Below, one piece after another: positions 5,887-12,722 of a stretch of DNA of 12,726 bases (position 1 is its first letter; every line of letters starts with the position of its first letter). The stretch is from positions 1 to 12,726 of the forward strand of contig CAAHEL010000101.1 of assembly GCA_900772445.1 (NCBI GenBank), given 5' to 3'. This DNA comes from Bacilli bacterium (lineage in GTDB: Bacteria > Bacillota_I > Bacilli_A > RF39 > UBA660). The notes under the pieces are model-generated. The model saw only the letters and a list, made by a program, of their open reading frames with translations, was not told where the DNA came from and did not search any database. A program made the position numbers and the translations under genes.

Positions 5887-6264
5887 ATGAGAGAAATGTT
5901 AGATAGATTAGAAGATATTAAAATAGAAAACTTTGTATGGGTTATATATATAGGAATTATTATTCTTAGTTGGTATGCTAATTCAAAAGAAGTTAATTAT
6001 TTATTATATAATGATGAAGAAAGCAGACAAGAATATCAAAACTTATTAATATTAATATTTTCTATTTTATTTATTATATATTTTTATTTTGTTAAAGATA
6101 GTTATAAAAATTATCTTAATTTAAGTATTTATGATAGTGAAAAAAAGAAACAACTTACTTTTGCTTCTTTTATTGGTTCATTACTTATTTTAATTAGTGG
6201 TGTTATATTTTTATATATTGCTATTGTTGATGAAAATATTGATACAGAAATTGCATTTAATTAA
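5887..6264 (+). CDS. Unknown protein with three predicted membrane helices
   Basis: I do not recognise the family. The 125-residue protein has a short charged lead (MREMLDRLEDIKIEN), then three hydrophobic segments at about 16-30, 52-69 and 92-114, separated by charged loops (SKEV...DEESRQEY and KDSYKN...DSEKKKQ), and an acidic tail. No cysteine or catalytic motif is present. Codon use is as AT-rich as its neighbours. The start is uncertain: no ribosome binding site precedes ATG 5887, and a perfect TATAAT (5881-5886) touches it. If that is the -10 box, transcription would begin near 5893 and the real start could be the third-codon-later ATG at 5896, read from a leaderless or nearly leaderless message. 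It lies downstream of the sigma gene but behind that gene's terminator, so it is probably separate. It converges on rpmA. Confidence 0.7.
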   Translation: MREMLDRLEDIKIENFVWVIYIGIIILSWYANSKEVNYLLYNDEESRQEYQNLLILIFSILFIIYFYFVKDSYKNYLNLSIYDSEKKKQLTFASFIGSLLILISGVIFLYIAIVDENIDTEIAFN

Positions 6265-6285
6265 AAAAAAGATAAATTATCTTTC
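6264..6285 (-). terminator. Terminator of the rplU-prp-rpmA operon (possibly bidirectional)
   Basis: Minus strand AAAGATA (6278-6284), short loop, TATCTTT (6268-6274) and then five T. The stem overlaps the last codons of rpmA. On the plus strand the same hairpin is preceded, not followed, by the long A run, so it should work mainly for rpmA. Confidence 0.6.
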
Positions 6286-6564
6286 AGCATATACGCTTAC
6301 TTGTTTTTTATCTTTTCCTAAATGTTCGTATTTTACATATCCAGTCATTGTAGCAAATAGTGTATCATCTGTACCTCTTCCTACATTTTTTCCTGGATGA
6401 ATTTTAGTTCCTCTTTGACGATAAATAATTGAACCAGCATTTACAAATTCGCCATCACTTGCTTTTGCTCCAAGTCTTCTTCCGGCAGAATCTCTACCAT
6501 TACTAGTTGAAGATTGTCCTTTTTTGTGAGCAAATAATTGTATGTTAAATTCTAAGAACTTCAT
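6277..6564 (-). CDS. rpmA: 50S ribosomal protein L27 with Prp-cleaved N-terminal extension
   Basis: The 95-residue protein is bL27, which reaches towards the peptidyl-transferase centre of the ribosome. The core strings AHKKGQSST, NGRDSAGRRLGAK, YRQRGTKIHPG, NVGRGTDDTLFA and KKQVSVYA are all present. The first twelve residues (MKFLEFNIQLFA) are the extension found in Bacillota and relatives: it is cut after Ala12, exposing the functional AHKKG-type N-terminus (first mature residue His13), by the protease encoded by the gene just upstream. The ATG is preceded by AAGGAGG, and the TAA stop of prp lies within the TAAGGAGG site, so translation is probably coupled. It is the last gene of the operon. 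Confidence 0.98.
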   Translation of the reverse strand: MKFLEFNIQLFAHKKGQSSTSNGRDSAGRRLGAKASDGEFVNAGSIIYRQRGTKIHPGKNVGRGTDDTLFATMTGYVKYEHLGKDKKQVSVYAER

Positions 6565-6574
6565 ATTATCCTCC

Positions 6575-6880
6575 TTAAATTTCTATTTTAATATTTTTAG
6601 GATATTCTATAGATATTTTATTCAAACAAGTTAACATATTATCTATTAAAATTAAAGATATCTTGTCTTCTTTTAATATATTTATAATCATTTTATCTTG
6701 TTCTTGAATAACTTCGATTATAGAATCATTTATTGCTAATATAGCATTTATGGTAGTTAGAACTGTTGCACTTACTGAAGCACATACTATATCTTTACCA
6801 TATTCATCATAATTAGCGTGTCCCGTAATAGTAATACATTTAATGATATTACTATCTTTTTTTACTTTTACTTTTATCAT
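6575..6880 (-). CDS. prp: Ribosomal-processing cysteine protease Prp
   Basis: The 101-residue protein is the YsxB/Prp protease that removes the N-terminal extension of L27, an essential step of ribosome assembly in Bacillota. The catalytic pair is visible: His21 in ITGHANYDEYG and Cys33 in DIVCASVSATV, with the flexible Gly/Tyr loop between them. Length is slightly below the usual 105-112. It sits between rplU and rpmA, nine bases after rplU, with AAGGTG before its ATG. Substrate and enzyme are thus made from one message. The presence of the cleavage motif in the neighbouring L27 supports the assignment. Confidence 0.95.
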   Translation of the reverse strand: MIKVKVKKDSNIIKCITITGHANYDEYGKDIVCASVSATVLTTINAILAINDSIIEVIQEQDKMIINILKEDKISLILIDNMLTCLNKISIEYPKNIKIEI

Positions 6881-6889
6881 AAGTACACC

Positions 6890-7189
6890 TTATTTAATAG
6901 TTTTAATTTCTACTTTTGTATAAGGTTGACGATGTCCTCTAGTTTTTCTAGTAGACTTTTTATTTGGTACATAAGTGAATATTCTAAGTTTTTTACCTTT
7001 ACCTTGTTTTAATACTGTTCCTTCAACTGTTGAACCTTCAACATAAGGATTTCCACTTACACCATTTACCATTAATACTTTGTCAAAAACAACTTTATCA
7101 TTTTCTTGTGCTTCTAATTTTTCTACGAAAATCACGTCGCCTTCAGATACATAATATTGTTTTCCACCAGTTTCGATAACTGCTTTCAT
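6890..7189 (-). CDS. rplU: 50S ribosomal protein L21
   Basis: The 99-residue bL21 binds 23S rRNA in the large subunit. Typical strings are MKAVIETGGKQYYV at the start, GDVIFVEKL, VEGSTVEGTV, and the basic C-terminal KRKTRGHRQPYTKVEI-like block (here STRKTRGHRQPYTKV). The start is fixed by AAAAAGGAGG 6 bases before the ATG. It is the first gene of the rplU-prp-rpmA operon and follows a structured leader at 7216-7290 and a strong promoter at 7302-7330, so the operon can be made independently of the spoIVF genes upstream. Confidence 0.97.
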   Translation of the reverse strand: MKAVIETGGKQYYVSEGDVIFVEKLEAQENDKVVFDKVLMVNGVSGNPYVEGSTVEGTVLKQGKGKKLRIFTYVPNKKSTRKTRGHRQPYTKVEIKTIK

Positions 7190-7215
7190 AATTTACCTCC
7201 TTTTTGTATTTTATC

Positions 7216-7290
7216 AAAGACTCGCCTTGAAGGTGGAATAAATTCTCTTTTACCTTTTTAGTGCGGTTGAGTAATCAACTCGAGGTCTTC
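7216..7290 (-). ncRNA. L21 leader (autoregulatory 5' UTR element of rplU)
   Basis: The 5' UTR of rplU folds as expected for the L21 leader of Bacillota. A closing stem pairs 7286-7289 plus 7281-7284 with 7217-7224 (AAGA, bulged C, CTCG with CGAGTCTT). Inside are a hairpin GTTGA/TCAAC with a four-base loop (7266-7279) and a second stem AAGGT/ACCTT (7252-7256 with 7230-7234). Position between promoter and ribosome site fits control of the operon by excess L21. The pairing was done by eye. Confidence 0.75.
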
Positions 7291-7301
7291 AAAACATTGT
7301 A

Positions 7302-7330
7302 ATTGTACCATAAAATAAGGATTTAGTCAA
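7302..7330 (-). promoter_or_regulatory. Promoter of the rplU-prp-rpmA operon
   Basis: Minus strand TTGACT (7325-7330), 17 bases, TACAAT (7302-7307) with an extended -10 TGg. This near-consensus site overlaps the final codons and stop of spoIVFB (7323-7325), so it lies within the gene upstream. Confidence 0.85.
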
Positions 7331-8066
7331 ACATTTTTGATAGGAAATCCACTTCTTTTTGATAAATATTATCTTTTTTTATTATATGATTAGTATTTCT
7401 ATACATATTTTTATAATTATTTATTATTTTTTTATTTTTAAAGTTTGTTTTATATAAATATTTTTCTAATAAAAATCTGTTATAAATATATTTTATATTA
7501 GTTAAATAATTATATAAATAGTTTATTAATATTCCTAGTATCATTATGTAAGAATAATTAAATTTATAAATAAATAATAATAGTATTATATTAATTATAG
7601 ATATTATTATTATTAAGATGTTACTTAGTTTAAAGTTAAATATTTTATTTATGATAATGTTTAGTATTTTTGAACCATCAAGTGGATATATTGGTATTAA
7701 ATTAAATATTAAAATATTATAATGATATTTAAAAAAGATATTATAAGTATATTCTCTTAAGAAGTTATTTTTATATAAAAGATAGATTATAAAAAAATAG
7801 ATACTTTGTATAATTACTCCTGAGATACTTATTAATAGTTCTTTATTTAAGTTTATATCTATTTTATCATTTATCTTAGTTATTCCACCATATGGATAAA
7901 TTATTATATTATCTACTTTTATTTTTAATATTTTACAAGTATAATAATGACCTAGTTCGTGAATTATTATTAGTGATGTAAAAGCAATTAGGTTAATAAA
8001 ACAACCAGTTAATAAAAAAGAAACAATTATTATATAGTAAGTATAGTGTATTTTTATTTTATTCAT
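7323..8066 (-). CDS. spoIVFB: SpoIVFB-like M50 site-2 membrane metalloprotease
   Basis: The 247-residue polytopic protein is a zinc protease that cuts substrates within the membrane; in B. subtilis SpoIVFB activates pro-sigma-K in the mother cell. HELGH (36-40) supplies two zinc ligands and the catalytic Glu; NLIPIYPLDG (122-131) supplies the third ligand, Asp130. Several hydrophobic helices flank these (about 8-35, 78-98, 112-126, 146-188). The last 60 residues are a basic, Asn/Lys-rich cytoplasmic tail instead of a recognisable CBS domain, which the Bacillus protein has. The start overlaps the stop of spoIVFA by four bases (ATGA) and has no strong ribosome site, implying translational coupling. 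The order spoIVFA-spoIVFB-rplU-prp-rpmA is the same as in Bacillus and supports orthology. A housekeeping site-2 protease is the alternative. Confidence 0.87.
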   Translation of the reverse strand: MNKIKIHYTYYIIIVSFLLTGCFINLIAFTSLIIIHELGHYYTCKILKIKVDNIIIYPYGGITKINDKIDINLNKELLISISGVIIQSIYFFIIYLLYKNNFLREYTYNIFFKYHYNILIFNLIPIYPLDGSKILNIIINKIFNFKLSNILIIIISIINIILLLFIYKFNYSYIMILGILINYLYNYLTNIKYIYNRFLLEKYLYKTNFKNKKIINNYKNMYRNTNHIIKKDNIYQKEVDFLSKMFD

Positions 8067-8665
8067 TTTAAATAATCTTTATAATTTAAAAATTTGTTAT
8101 CTTTAGAATATGCTAAATATAAATTATTATCTTTTACTTCACCAAGTAATGCTCCTTTTTCTACATAATCATATAATTTTACACTAGTATTAGACATATT
8201 ACCATACCAAATATCTATACCATTTAATCCTTGAATTATAATTGTATTACCATAGTTTTCTTTTTCTCCGATAAATACAACCATACCTTCTTCCAAAATA
8301 GGAACTAAATAGTTATTTTGTACTTCAAGTTTTACTCCATCATAATAAATACTTTCACTATTATATTTTAAGGTTTCATTAAATACTTCAGTAGTATTAT
8401 TTACTAATCTATCTAATGTTTCTACTCCTCCTAAATATTTATTATAAAAGTTTTTTATTTTAGCAAAGGAAAAGTTATTGTTATAGATGTTTTCTTCAAT
8501 AAAGTCTCTATATTTTTGATTTGATTTTATTAAAATTAGATTTGCTAAAAATAAGATTATTACTATTAATAATTTATTAACAAATGATTTTAATCTATTT
8601 TTTTCTTTTTTATTATTGTTATTATTTTTATTTATCTTGTCCAAGTATTTTGATGTATCTATCAT
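8063..8665 (-). CDS. spoIVFA: SpoIVFA-like membrane protein with degenerate LytM (M23) domain
   Basis: The 200-residue protein has a cytoplasmic, Asn/Lys-rich lead (1-28, with a run of five Asn), one membrane helix (29-46) and an outer region ending in a LytM-like fold (about 118-200). There, VPILEEGMVVFIGE, GNTIIIQGLNGIDIWYGNM and VEKGALLGEV keep the family shape, but the metal ligands of active M23 peptidases (HxxxD and HxH) are missing: the usual YxHL is WYGNM and the last HxH is YLAYS. That degenerate state is typical of SpoIVFA, which anchors and inhibits SpoIVFB. The gene overlaps spoIVFB by four bases. AGGGTGAT lies before the ATG. A TATAAT at 8682-8687 is too near the ribosome site to be a normal sigma-A promoter. 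Confidence 0.82.
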   Translation of the reverse strand: MIDTSKYLDKINKNNNNNKKEKNRLKSFVNKLLIVIILFLANLILIKSNQKYRDFIEENIYNNNFSFAKIKNFYNKYLGGVETLDRLVNNTTEVFNETLKYNSESIYYDGVKLEVQNNYLVPILEEGMVVFIGEKENYGNTIIIQGLNGIDIWYGNMSNTSVKLYDYVEKGALLGEVKDNNLYLAYSKDNKFLNYKDYLK

Positions 8666-8697
8666 ATAATCACCCTAATAGATTATATTCTGGTAAT

Positions 8698-8721
8698 AAA
8701 AAAAAAGACTAATTTGTCTTT
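8698..8721 (-). terminator. Terminator of the YlbL/SepM-like gene
   Basis: Minus strand AAAGAC (8716-8721), loop AAATTA, GTCTTT (8704-8709), then six more T. It overlaps the TAG stop and separates this gene from spoIVFA downstream. Confidence 0.85.
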
Positions 8722-9689
8722 AAGTAATTAATTATTTCATCAAATGTATCAACACTAACTATTTTTATTTTATTTTTTCCTTTTGCTTTTATAGCATCTT
8801 CATAATTAGCACTAGGTACAAAGACAATATCAAGGTCATTTTTAATAGCACCCATAATTTTATATTTTACACCATCAATTTCTCCGACATTGCCATTGAT
8901 ATCTATTGTCCCTGTTCCCCCGATTTTTAGTCCTTTAGTTATATCTTCATCAGTTATAGCATTATAAATACTTAAACTCATCATAGCGCCTCCGGAAGAA
9001 CCACCTTCGCTATCTTTAAATTTTATATTTATTTCTGGGTCTAGTTCGTATTCATAATTAGTTATCATTACTATTCCTAGCATTTTCATATTATTTTTTT
9101 CAATAACAGGAACTTGGTATGTTAATTCTTGATTATTTCTTTTTATTTTTAATTCGATAATATCATTTATATTACTTTTATTTATTATTTCTTTTAAGGT
9201 AGTAATATCTTCTAGTAAAATATTATTAGCACTTAATATTTCATCTCCTATTTTTAAATCTTTATTATCTGTTAATCCAATAATTATATTTTTTTTATTT
9301 GTTATGTTTATTTGTTTTCCTGCTTTATTATAAGCAACAAAGATAGCATTTTGAATAGAATTATCTAACATTACTTTATTTCTTAATTTTATTTCTTCAG
9401 GTGTTTCATTAGATAATTGAACTTCTTCTAGTTTTTCTAAATCCCAATTTTTCATTAGAAATGACATTACTACCGAAGATACTGTTCCTTCATATTCTGT
9501 TACATATAATAGATTTATATTACCTGTACTTTCTTTTTTACTAGTTGTTTCTATTCTATTATCAATAGGTATTATATCTCCTGGTGCCATAACATAGTAA
9601 GGTAGTTTTATATTAAATATTATTGCTGATGCAATTAATACTATAATATATATTTTATATTCTTTTAATTTAGTTAATATTTTTTTCAT
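8709..9689 (-). CDS. YlbL/SepM-like PDZ and Lon-type Ser/Lys protease
   Basis: The 326-residue protein is a membrane-anchored protease acting outside the cell. Residues 12-32 form one N-terminal helix, followed by the family start YYVMAPGDIIPID. A PDZ domain spans about 136-190 (DLKIGDEILSANNILLED). The C-terminal Lon-like domain carries the serine in EGGSSGGAMM (catalytic Ser232; the usual GPSAG is GSSGG) and the lysine in GEIDGVKYK (Lys277). Relatives are B. subtilis YlbL, implicated in the DNA-damage response, and streptococcal SepM, which trims competence peptide. Length is close to the family's 340. The start has GGTGAT upstream. It is divergent from the YlbJ gene, which is also near ylbL in Bacillus, though there on the same strand. 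The substrate is unknown. Confidence 0.9.
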   Translation of the reverse strand: MKKILTKLKEYKIYIIVLIASAIIFNIKLPYYVMAPGDIIPIDNRIETTSKKESTGNINLLYVTEYEGTVSSVVMSFLMKNWDLEKLEEVQLSNETPEEIKLRNKVMLDNSIQNAIFVAYNKAGKQINITNKKNIIIGLTDNKDLKIGDEILSANNILLEDITTLKEIINKSNINDIIELKIKRNNQELTYQVPVIEKNNMKMLGIVMITNYEYELDPEINIKFKDSEGGSSGGAMMSLSIYNAITDEDITKGLKIGGTGTIDINGNVGEIDGVKYKIMGAIKNDLDIVFVPSANYEDAIKAKGKNKIKIVSVDTFDEIINYLKTN

Positions 9690-9738
9690 TTCATCACCGT
9701 TTCATAATAATTTTATTATTAGTTATCTATTTTATTCA

Positions 9739-9744
9739 TATAAT
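9739..9744 (+). promoter_or_regulatory. Candidate -10 box for a leaderless ylbJ transcript
   Basis: TATAAT sits five bases before the ylbJ ATG, within CATATAAT, which also resembles the sigma-E -10 consensus CATACAAT. Transcription would start at or next to the ATG. The -35 at 17 bases (TTATTA) is weak. Confidence 0.4.
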
Positions 9745-9749
9745 TAAGT

Positions 9750-10679
9750 ATGAAAAGATATATAGATATGATTGTTGTTATTATTTGTAGTTTATTTTTA
9801 ATTCTTTTTATTATTAATAGAGAATTAGTTTTTAATACTGTAGGTTTTTCTTTAGATATTTGGATTACTTCAGTATTACCAGCATTATTTCCTTTTTTTG
9901 TAATATCAGATATTTTAATTAGTTATGATGTTATTAGATATATTCCTAAAGTAATTAAGAATCTATTTAAAAAGTTATTTAATGTTAGTGATAATGGTCT
10001 AGTAGTTATTATTCTTAGTATGTTATCTGGTTTTCCTAGTAATGCTAGAAATATTAAAAATATGTATAATAGTAATAAAATTAGTAAGAAGGAAGGAGAA
10101 CATTTACTATATTTTACTCACTTTTCTAATCCAATGTTTATACTTGGTACTTTAGTTAGTATTTTTTTAAAGAAGAAAGAACTTGGATTAATTATTTTTA
10201 TTTCACATTATTTGCCTAATATTATTATTGGAATATTGTTAAGAAAACTAAATACTAATAAATTAGATACTAATTATAATAATGATATTAATAATAATTT
10301 TGGTTTAGTTCTTACTAAATCTATTAGAAAATCTTTAGATAGTGTTTTTAATATTTTAGGAACACTTACTGTTTTTTTAATTATTTCTTCATTATTAATT
10401 AATGTTTTTAATTTTAATAATGGTATTTCTCTATTAATTAAAAGTATTCTAGAACTAACTAGTGGTCTAAAAGAACTTAGTAATTTTAATTTAAGTAATA
10501 GTTATTTAGTTATAGCATCTTCCTGTATTTTATCTTTTGGGGGATTATCAGTACATATGCAAGTTATTAATGAATTATCTGATACTGATATTAGTTATAG
10601 TAATTTTTTTATTGGAAGAATTATACAAGTTATATTATCTCTTGTAGTTAGTTATATATTGTGCTTATTCACTTTCTAA
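9750..10679 (+). CDS. ylbJ: YlbJ-like sporulation membrane protein (nucleoside-recognition/gate domain)
   Basis: The 309-residue polytopic protein matches YlbJ, a mother-cell protein needed for normal spore formation in Bacillus, whose transported substrate is unknown. Recognisable blocks are LPALFPFFVISDIL (43-56), LSGFPSNARNIKNMY (91-105) and FTHFSNPMFILG (123-134), equivalent to the SGFPSGA and NASNPLFIFG regions of the family. About seven or eight hydrophobic helices span the chain. It is shorter than Bacillus YlbJ (about 400 residues), mostly through short loops. No ribosome binding site precedes the ATG, and the TATAAT at 9739-9744 suggests a leaderless message. The gene ends inside uvrB: the two stops overlap by fifteen bases on opposite strands, and no terminator is seen between them. 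Confidence 0.88.
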   Translation: MKRYIDMIVVIICSLFLILFIINRELVFNTVGFSLDIWITSVLPALFPFFVISDILISYDVIRYIPKVIKNLFKKLFNVSDNGLVVIILSMLSGFPSNARNIKNMYNSNKISKKEGEHLLYFTHFSNPMFILGTLVSIFLKKKELGLIIFISHYLPNIIIGILLRKLNTNKLDTNYNNDINNNFGLVLTKSIRKSLDSVFNILGTLTVFLIISSLLINVFNFNNGISLLIKSILELTSGLKELSNFNLSNSYLVIASSCILSFGGLSVHMQVINELSDTDISYSNFFIGRIIQVILSLVVSYILCLFTF

Positions 10680-12614
10680 TTCAAATATTATATCTCTTAA
10701 TTCTGCTGCTTTTTCAAAATCTAATCTTTTTGCTGATTCATTCATTTCTTTAGTTAAGTTTTCTATCATATTTAATTTTTCTTTTTTAGATAATTTATCT
10801 TTTTTCTTTTCTTTTACTTCTTCTTCATTAGAAATTAAATCTCTTATTTCTTTAATTATAGTTTTTGGAACAATATTATGTTCTTTATTATATTCTTCTT
10901 GTATTTCTCTTCTTCTTGCTGTTTCTTTGATTGCTTTATCCATACTTTCAGATATAGTATCTGCATACATTATAACGTGTCCGTTTTCATTTCTAGCACA
11001 TCTTCCTATTGTTTGGATAAGACTTCGTTCACTTCTTAAGAAACCTTGTTTATCTGCATCCATTATAGCAATTAAACTAACTTCTGGAATATCTATACCT
11101 TCCCTTAAAAGGTTTATTCCTACGACAACATCATATTTTCCTAATCTTAAATCTCTTATTATTTGCATTCTTTGTAATGTTTTTATTTCATTATGAAGAT
11201 ATGCTACTTTAATATCAATATTCTTTAAGTAATTTGTTAATTCTTCGGCCATTCTTATAGTTAATGTTGTTATTAAAACTCTTTCGTTCTTTTCTATTTT
11301 TTTATTTATTTCACTAACTAAGTCATCAATTTGATTTTTAGTAGGTCTTACATCAATTGTTGGGTCTAATAATCCAGTTGGTCTTATGATTTGCTCTACT
11401 ACTTTATTATGAACGTGTTCTAATTCGTAATCTCCAGGAGTTGCAGATACATAGATTACTTTACTTATTTTCTTTTCAAATTCATCAAGTTTTAATGGTC
11501 TATTGTCAAGTGCTGATGGTAATCTAAATCCATAGTCCACTAAATTTTGTTTTCTTGCCCTATCTCCATTATACATTCCTTTGATTTGTGGTAATGTTAC
11601 GTGTGATTCATCAATTACTAAAAGATAGTCTTTACCAAAGAAATCTAATAATACTGTTGGAGTTGCTCCAGGTTCTTTTAAAGCAATTGGTCTTGAATAA
11701 TTTTCTATTCCCCTACAAAAACCTGTTTCTAAAAGCATTTCCATATCATAATTTACTCTTTCTCTTATTCTTTGTTCTTCGATTAGTTTTCCTTTTTCTT
11801 TGAAATAGTTACTACGTTCTTCCATTTCTTTTTTGATATTTTCTACAGCAATTTTTAATTTATCATCACTAGTTACAAAGTGTGATGCTGGGAATATTGA
11901 AATACTTTTTTTATCTTTTAATATTTTTCCTGTTACGGTATCAAATTCACTAATTCTATCAATGGTATCTCCGAATAATTCTATCATAATACCATTTTTT
12001 CTTTCATATGCTGGTATTATTTCTATAGTATCTCCCTTTGCTCTAAAGGTTCCTCTTTTTAAATCCAAGTCATTTCTTTCATATAACATTTCTACTAGTT
12101 TTTTTAATATTTCATTTTTATCTATTTCTTGGTCTTTATATAAAGTTAACATTTTCTTTTTATATTCTTCAATTTCCCCAATACCATAAATACAAGATAC
12201 AGACGCTACTACAATAACATCATTTCTTGATAATAATGATGAAGTAGCAAAGTGTCTTAATTCATCTATTTCATCATTTATTGATGAGTCTTTTTCTATA
12301 TAGGTATCAGTCGAAGGAACATATGCTTCTGGTTGATAATAATCATAATAAGATACAAAATAACATACTGCATTATTAGGAAATAATTCTTTTAATTCCC
12401 CATATAATTGACCTGCGAGTGTTTTATTATGTGCTAAAACTAATGTCGGTTTATTTACTTCTTTAATTACGTTAGCAATAGTAAATGTTTTACCTGTTCC
12501 TGTTGCCCCTAGTAATACTTGTTCTTTTTTTCCTTCATTTATTCCTTCAACTAATTCTTTAATTGCTTCTGGTTGGTCTCCACTTGGAGTATATTTTGAT
12601 ACTAGTTCAAACAT
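10665..12614 (-). CDS. uvrB: Excinuclease ABC subunit B
   Basis: UvrB is the damage-verifying helicase of nucleotide excision repair; it is loaded by UvrA and then recruits UvrC. In the 649-residue form, GATGTGKT (36-43) is the Walker A loop, YYDYYQPEAYVP (89-100) is the beta-hairpin that clamps DNA, LLVIDESH is Walker B, VIYVSATPGDYE and QTIGRCARN are helicase motifs III and VI, and the last 35 residues are the UVR domain that binds UvrC. I place the start at ATG 12612-12614: an upstream in-frame GTG (12621-12623) lies inside the AGAGGTGAT ribosome site, so a longer 652-residue reading is unlikely. Length is normal. Its 3' end overlaps ylbJ by fifteen bases. No LexA-like box (GAAC...GTTC) was seen upstream. 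uvrA is not in the window. Confidence 0.98.
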   Translation of the reverse strand: MFELVSKYTPSGDQPEAIKELVEGINEGKKEQVLLGATGTGKTFTIANVIKEVNKPTLVLAHNKTLAGQLYGELKELFPNNAVCYFVSYYDYYQPEAYVPSTDTYIEKDSSINDEIDELRHFATSSLLSRNDVIVVASVSCIYGIGEIEEYKKKMLTLYKDQEIDKNEILKKLVEMLYERNDLDLKRGTFRAKGDTIEIIPAYERKNGIMIELFGDTIDRISEFDTVTGKILKDKKSISIFPASHFVTSDDKLKIAVENIKKEMEERSNYFKEKGKLIEEQRIRERVNYDMEMLLETGFCRGIENYSRPIALKEPGATPTVLLDFFGKDYLLVIDESHVTLPQIKGMYNGDRARKQNLVDYGFRLPSALDNRPLKLDEFEKKISKVIYVSATPGDYELEHVHNKVVEQIIRPTGLLDPTIDVRPTKNQIDDLVSEINKKIEKNERVLITTLTIRMAEELTNYLKNIDIKVAYLHNEIKTLQRMQIIRDLRLGKYDVVVGINLLREGIDIPEVSLIAIMDADKQGFLRSERSLIQTIGRCARNENGHVIMYADTISESMDKAIKETARRREIQEEYNKEHNIVPKTIIKEIRDLISNEEEVKEKKKDKLSKKEKLNMIENLTKEMNESAKRLDFEKAAELRDIIFELESE

Positions 12615-12624
12615 AGTTATCACC
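12615..12624 (-). promoter_or_regulatory. Ribosome binding site that fixes the uvrB start
   Basis: The minus strand reads AGAGGTGAT, then AACT and ATG 12614. The in-frame GTG at 12621-12623 is part of this anti-16S match, so it is not a start codon. Confidence 0.8.
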
Positions 12625-12636
12625 TCTTTTATTATT

Positions 12637-12663
12637 ATGAATTTTATAGTAATAATAATTCAT
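12637..12663 (-). repeat. Inverted repeat in the uvrB leader
   Basis: ATGAATT (12637-12643) and AATTCAT (12657-12663) face each other across thirteen bases, between the uvrB promoter and its ribosome site. It could form a leader hairpin or bind a protein; with such AT-rich arms chance is possible. Confidence 0.4.
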
Positions 12664-12668
12664 ATAAT

Positions 12669-12697
12669 ATTTTAGCATTTTTTATAATAGAAAACAA
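12669..12697 (-). promoter_or_regulatory. Promoter of uvrB
   Basis: Minus strand TTGTTT (12692-12697), 17 bases, TAAAAT (12669-12674) with an extended -10 TGc. The -35 overlaps one arm of the hairpin at 12693-12722. Confidence 0.6.
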
Positions 12698-12722
12698 GGA
12701 ATTATATTTGTTTTTCCTTGTT
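12693..12722 (-). terminator. Hairpin upstream of uvrB, possibly the terminator of the preceding gene
   Basis: Perfect nine-base arms AACAAGGAA (12693-12701) and TTCCTTGTT (12714-12722) enclose a twelve-base loop. On the minus strand it is followed by only a short T tract (TTTTC), so termination may be partial. The gene it would end lies beyond the window. Confidence 0.5.

Noticed and set aside
12612..12623. GTG start three codons upstream for uvrB
   Set aside because: The GTG is part of the AGAGGTGAT ribosome site, and the ATG lies at the right distance from it; UvrB proteins begin near MFELVSKY.
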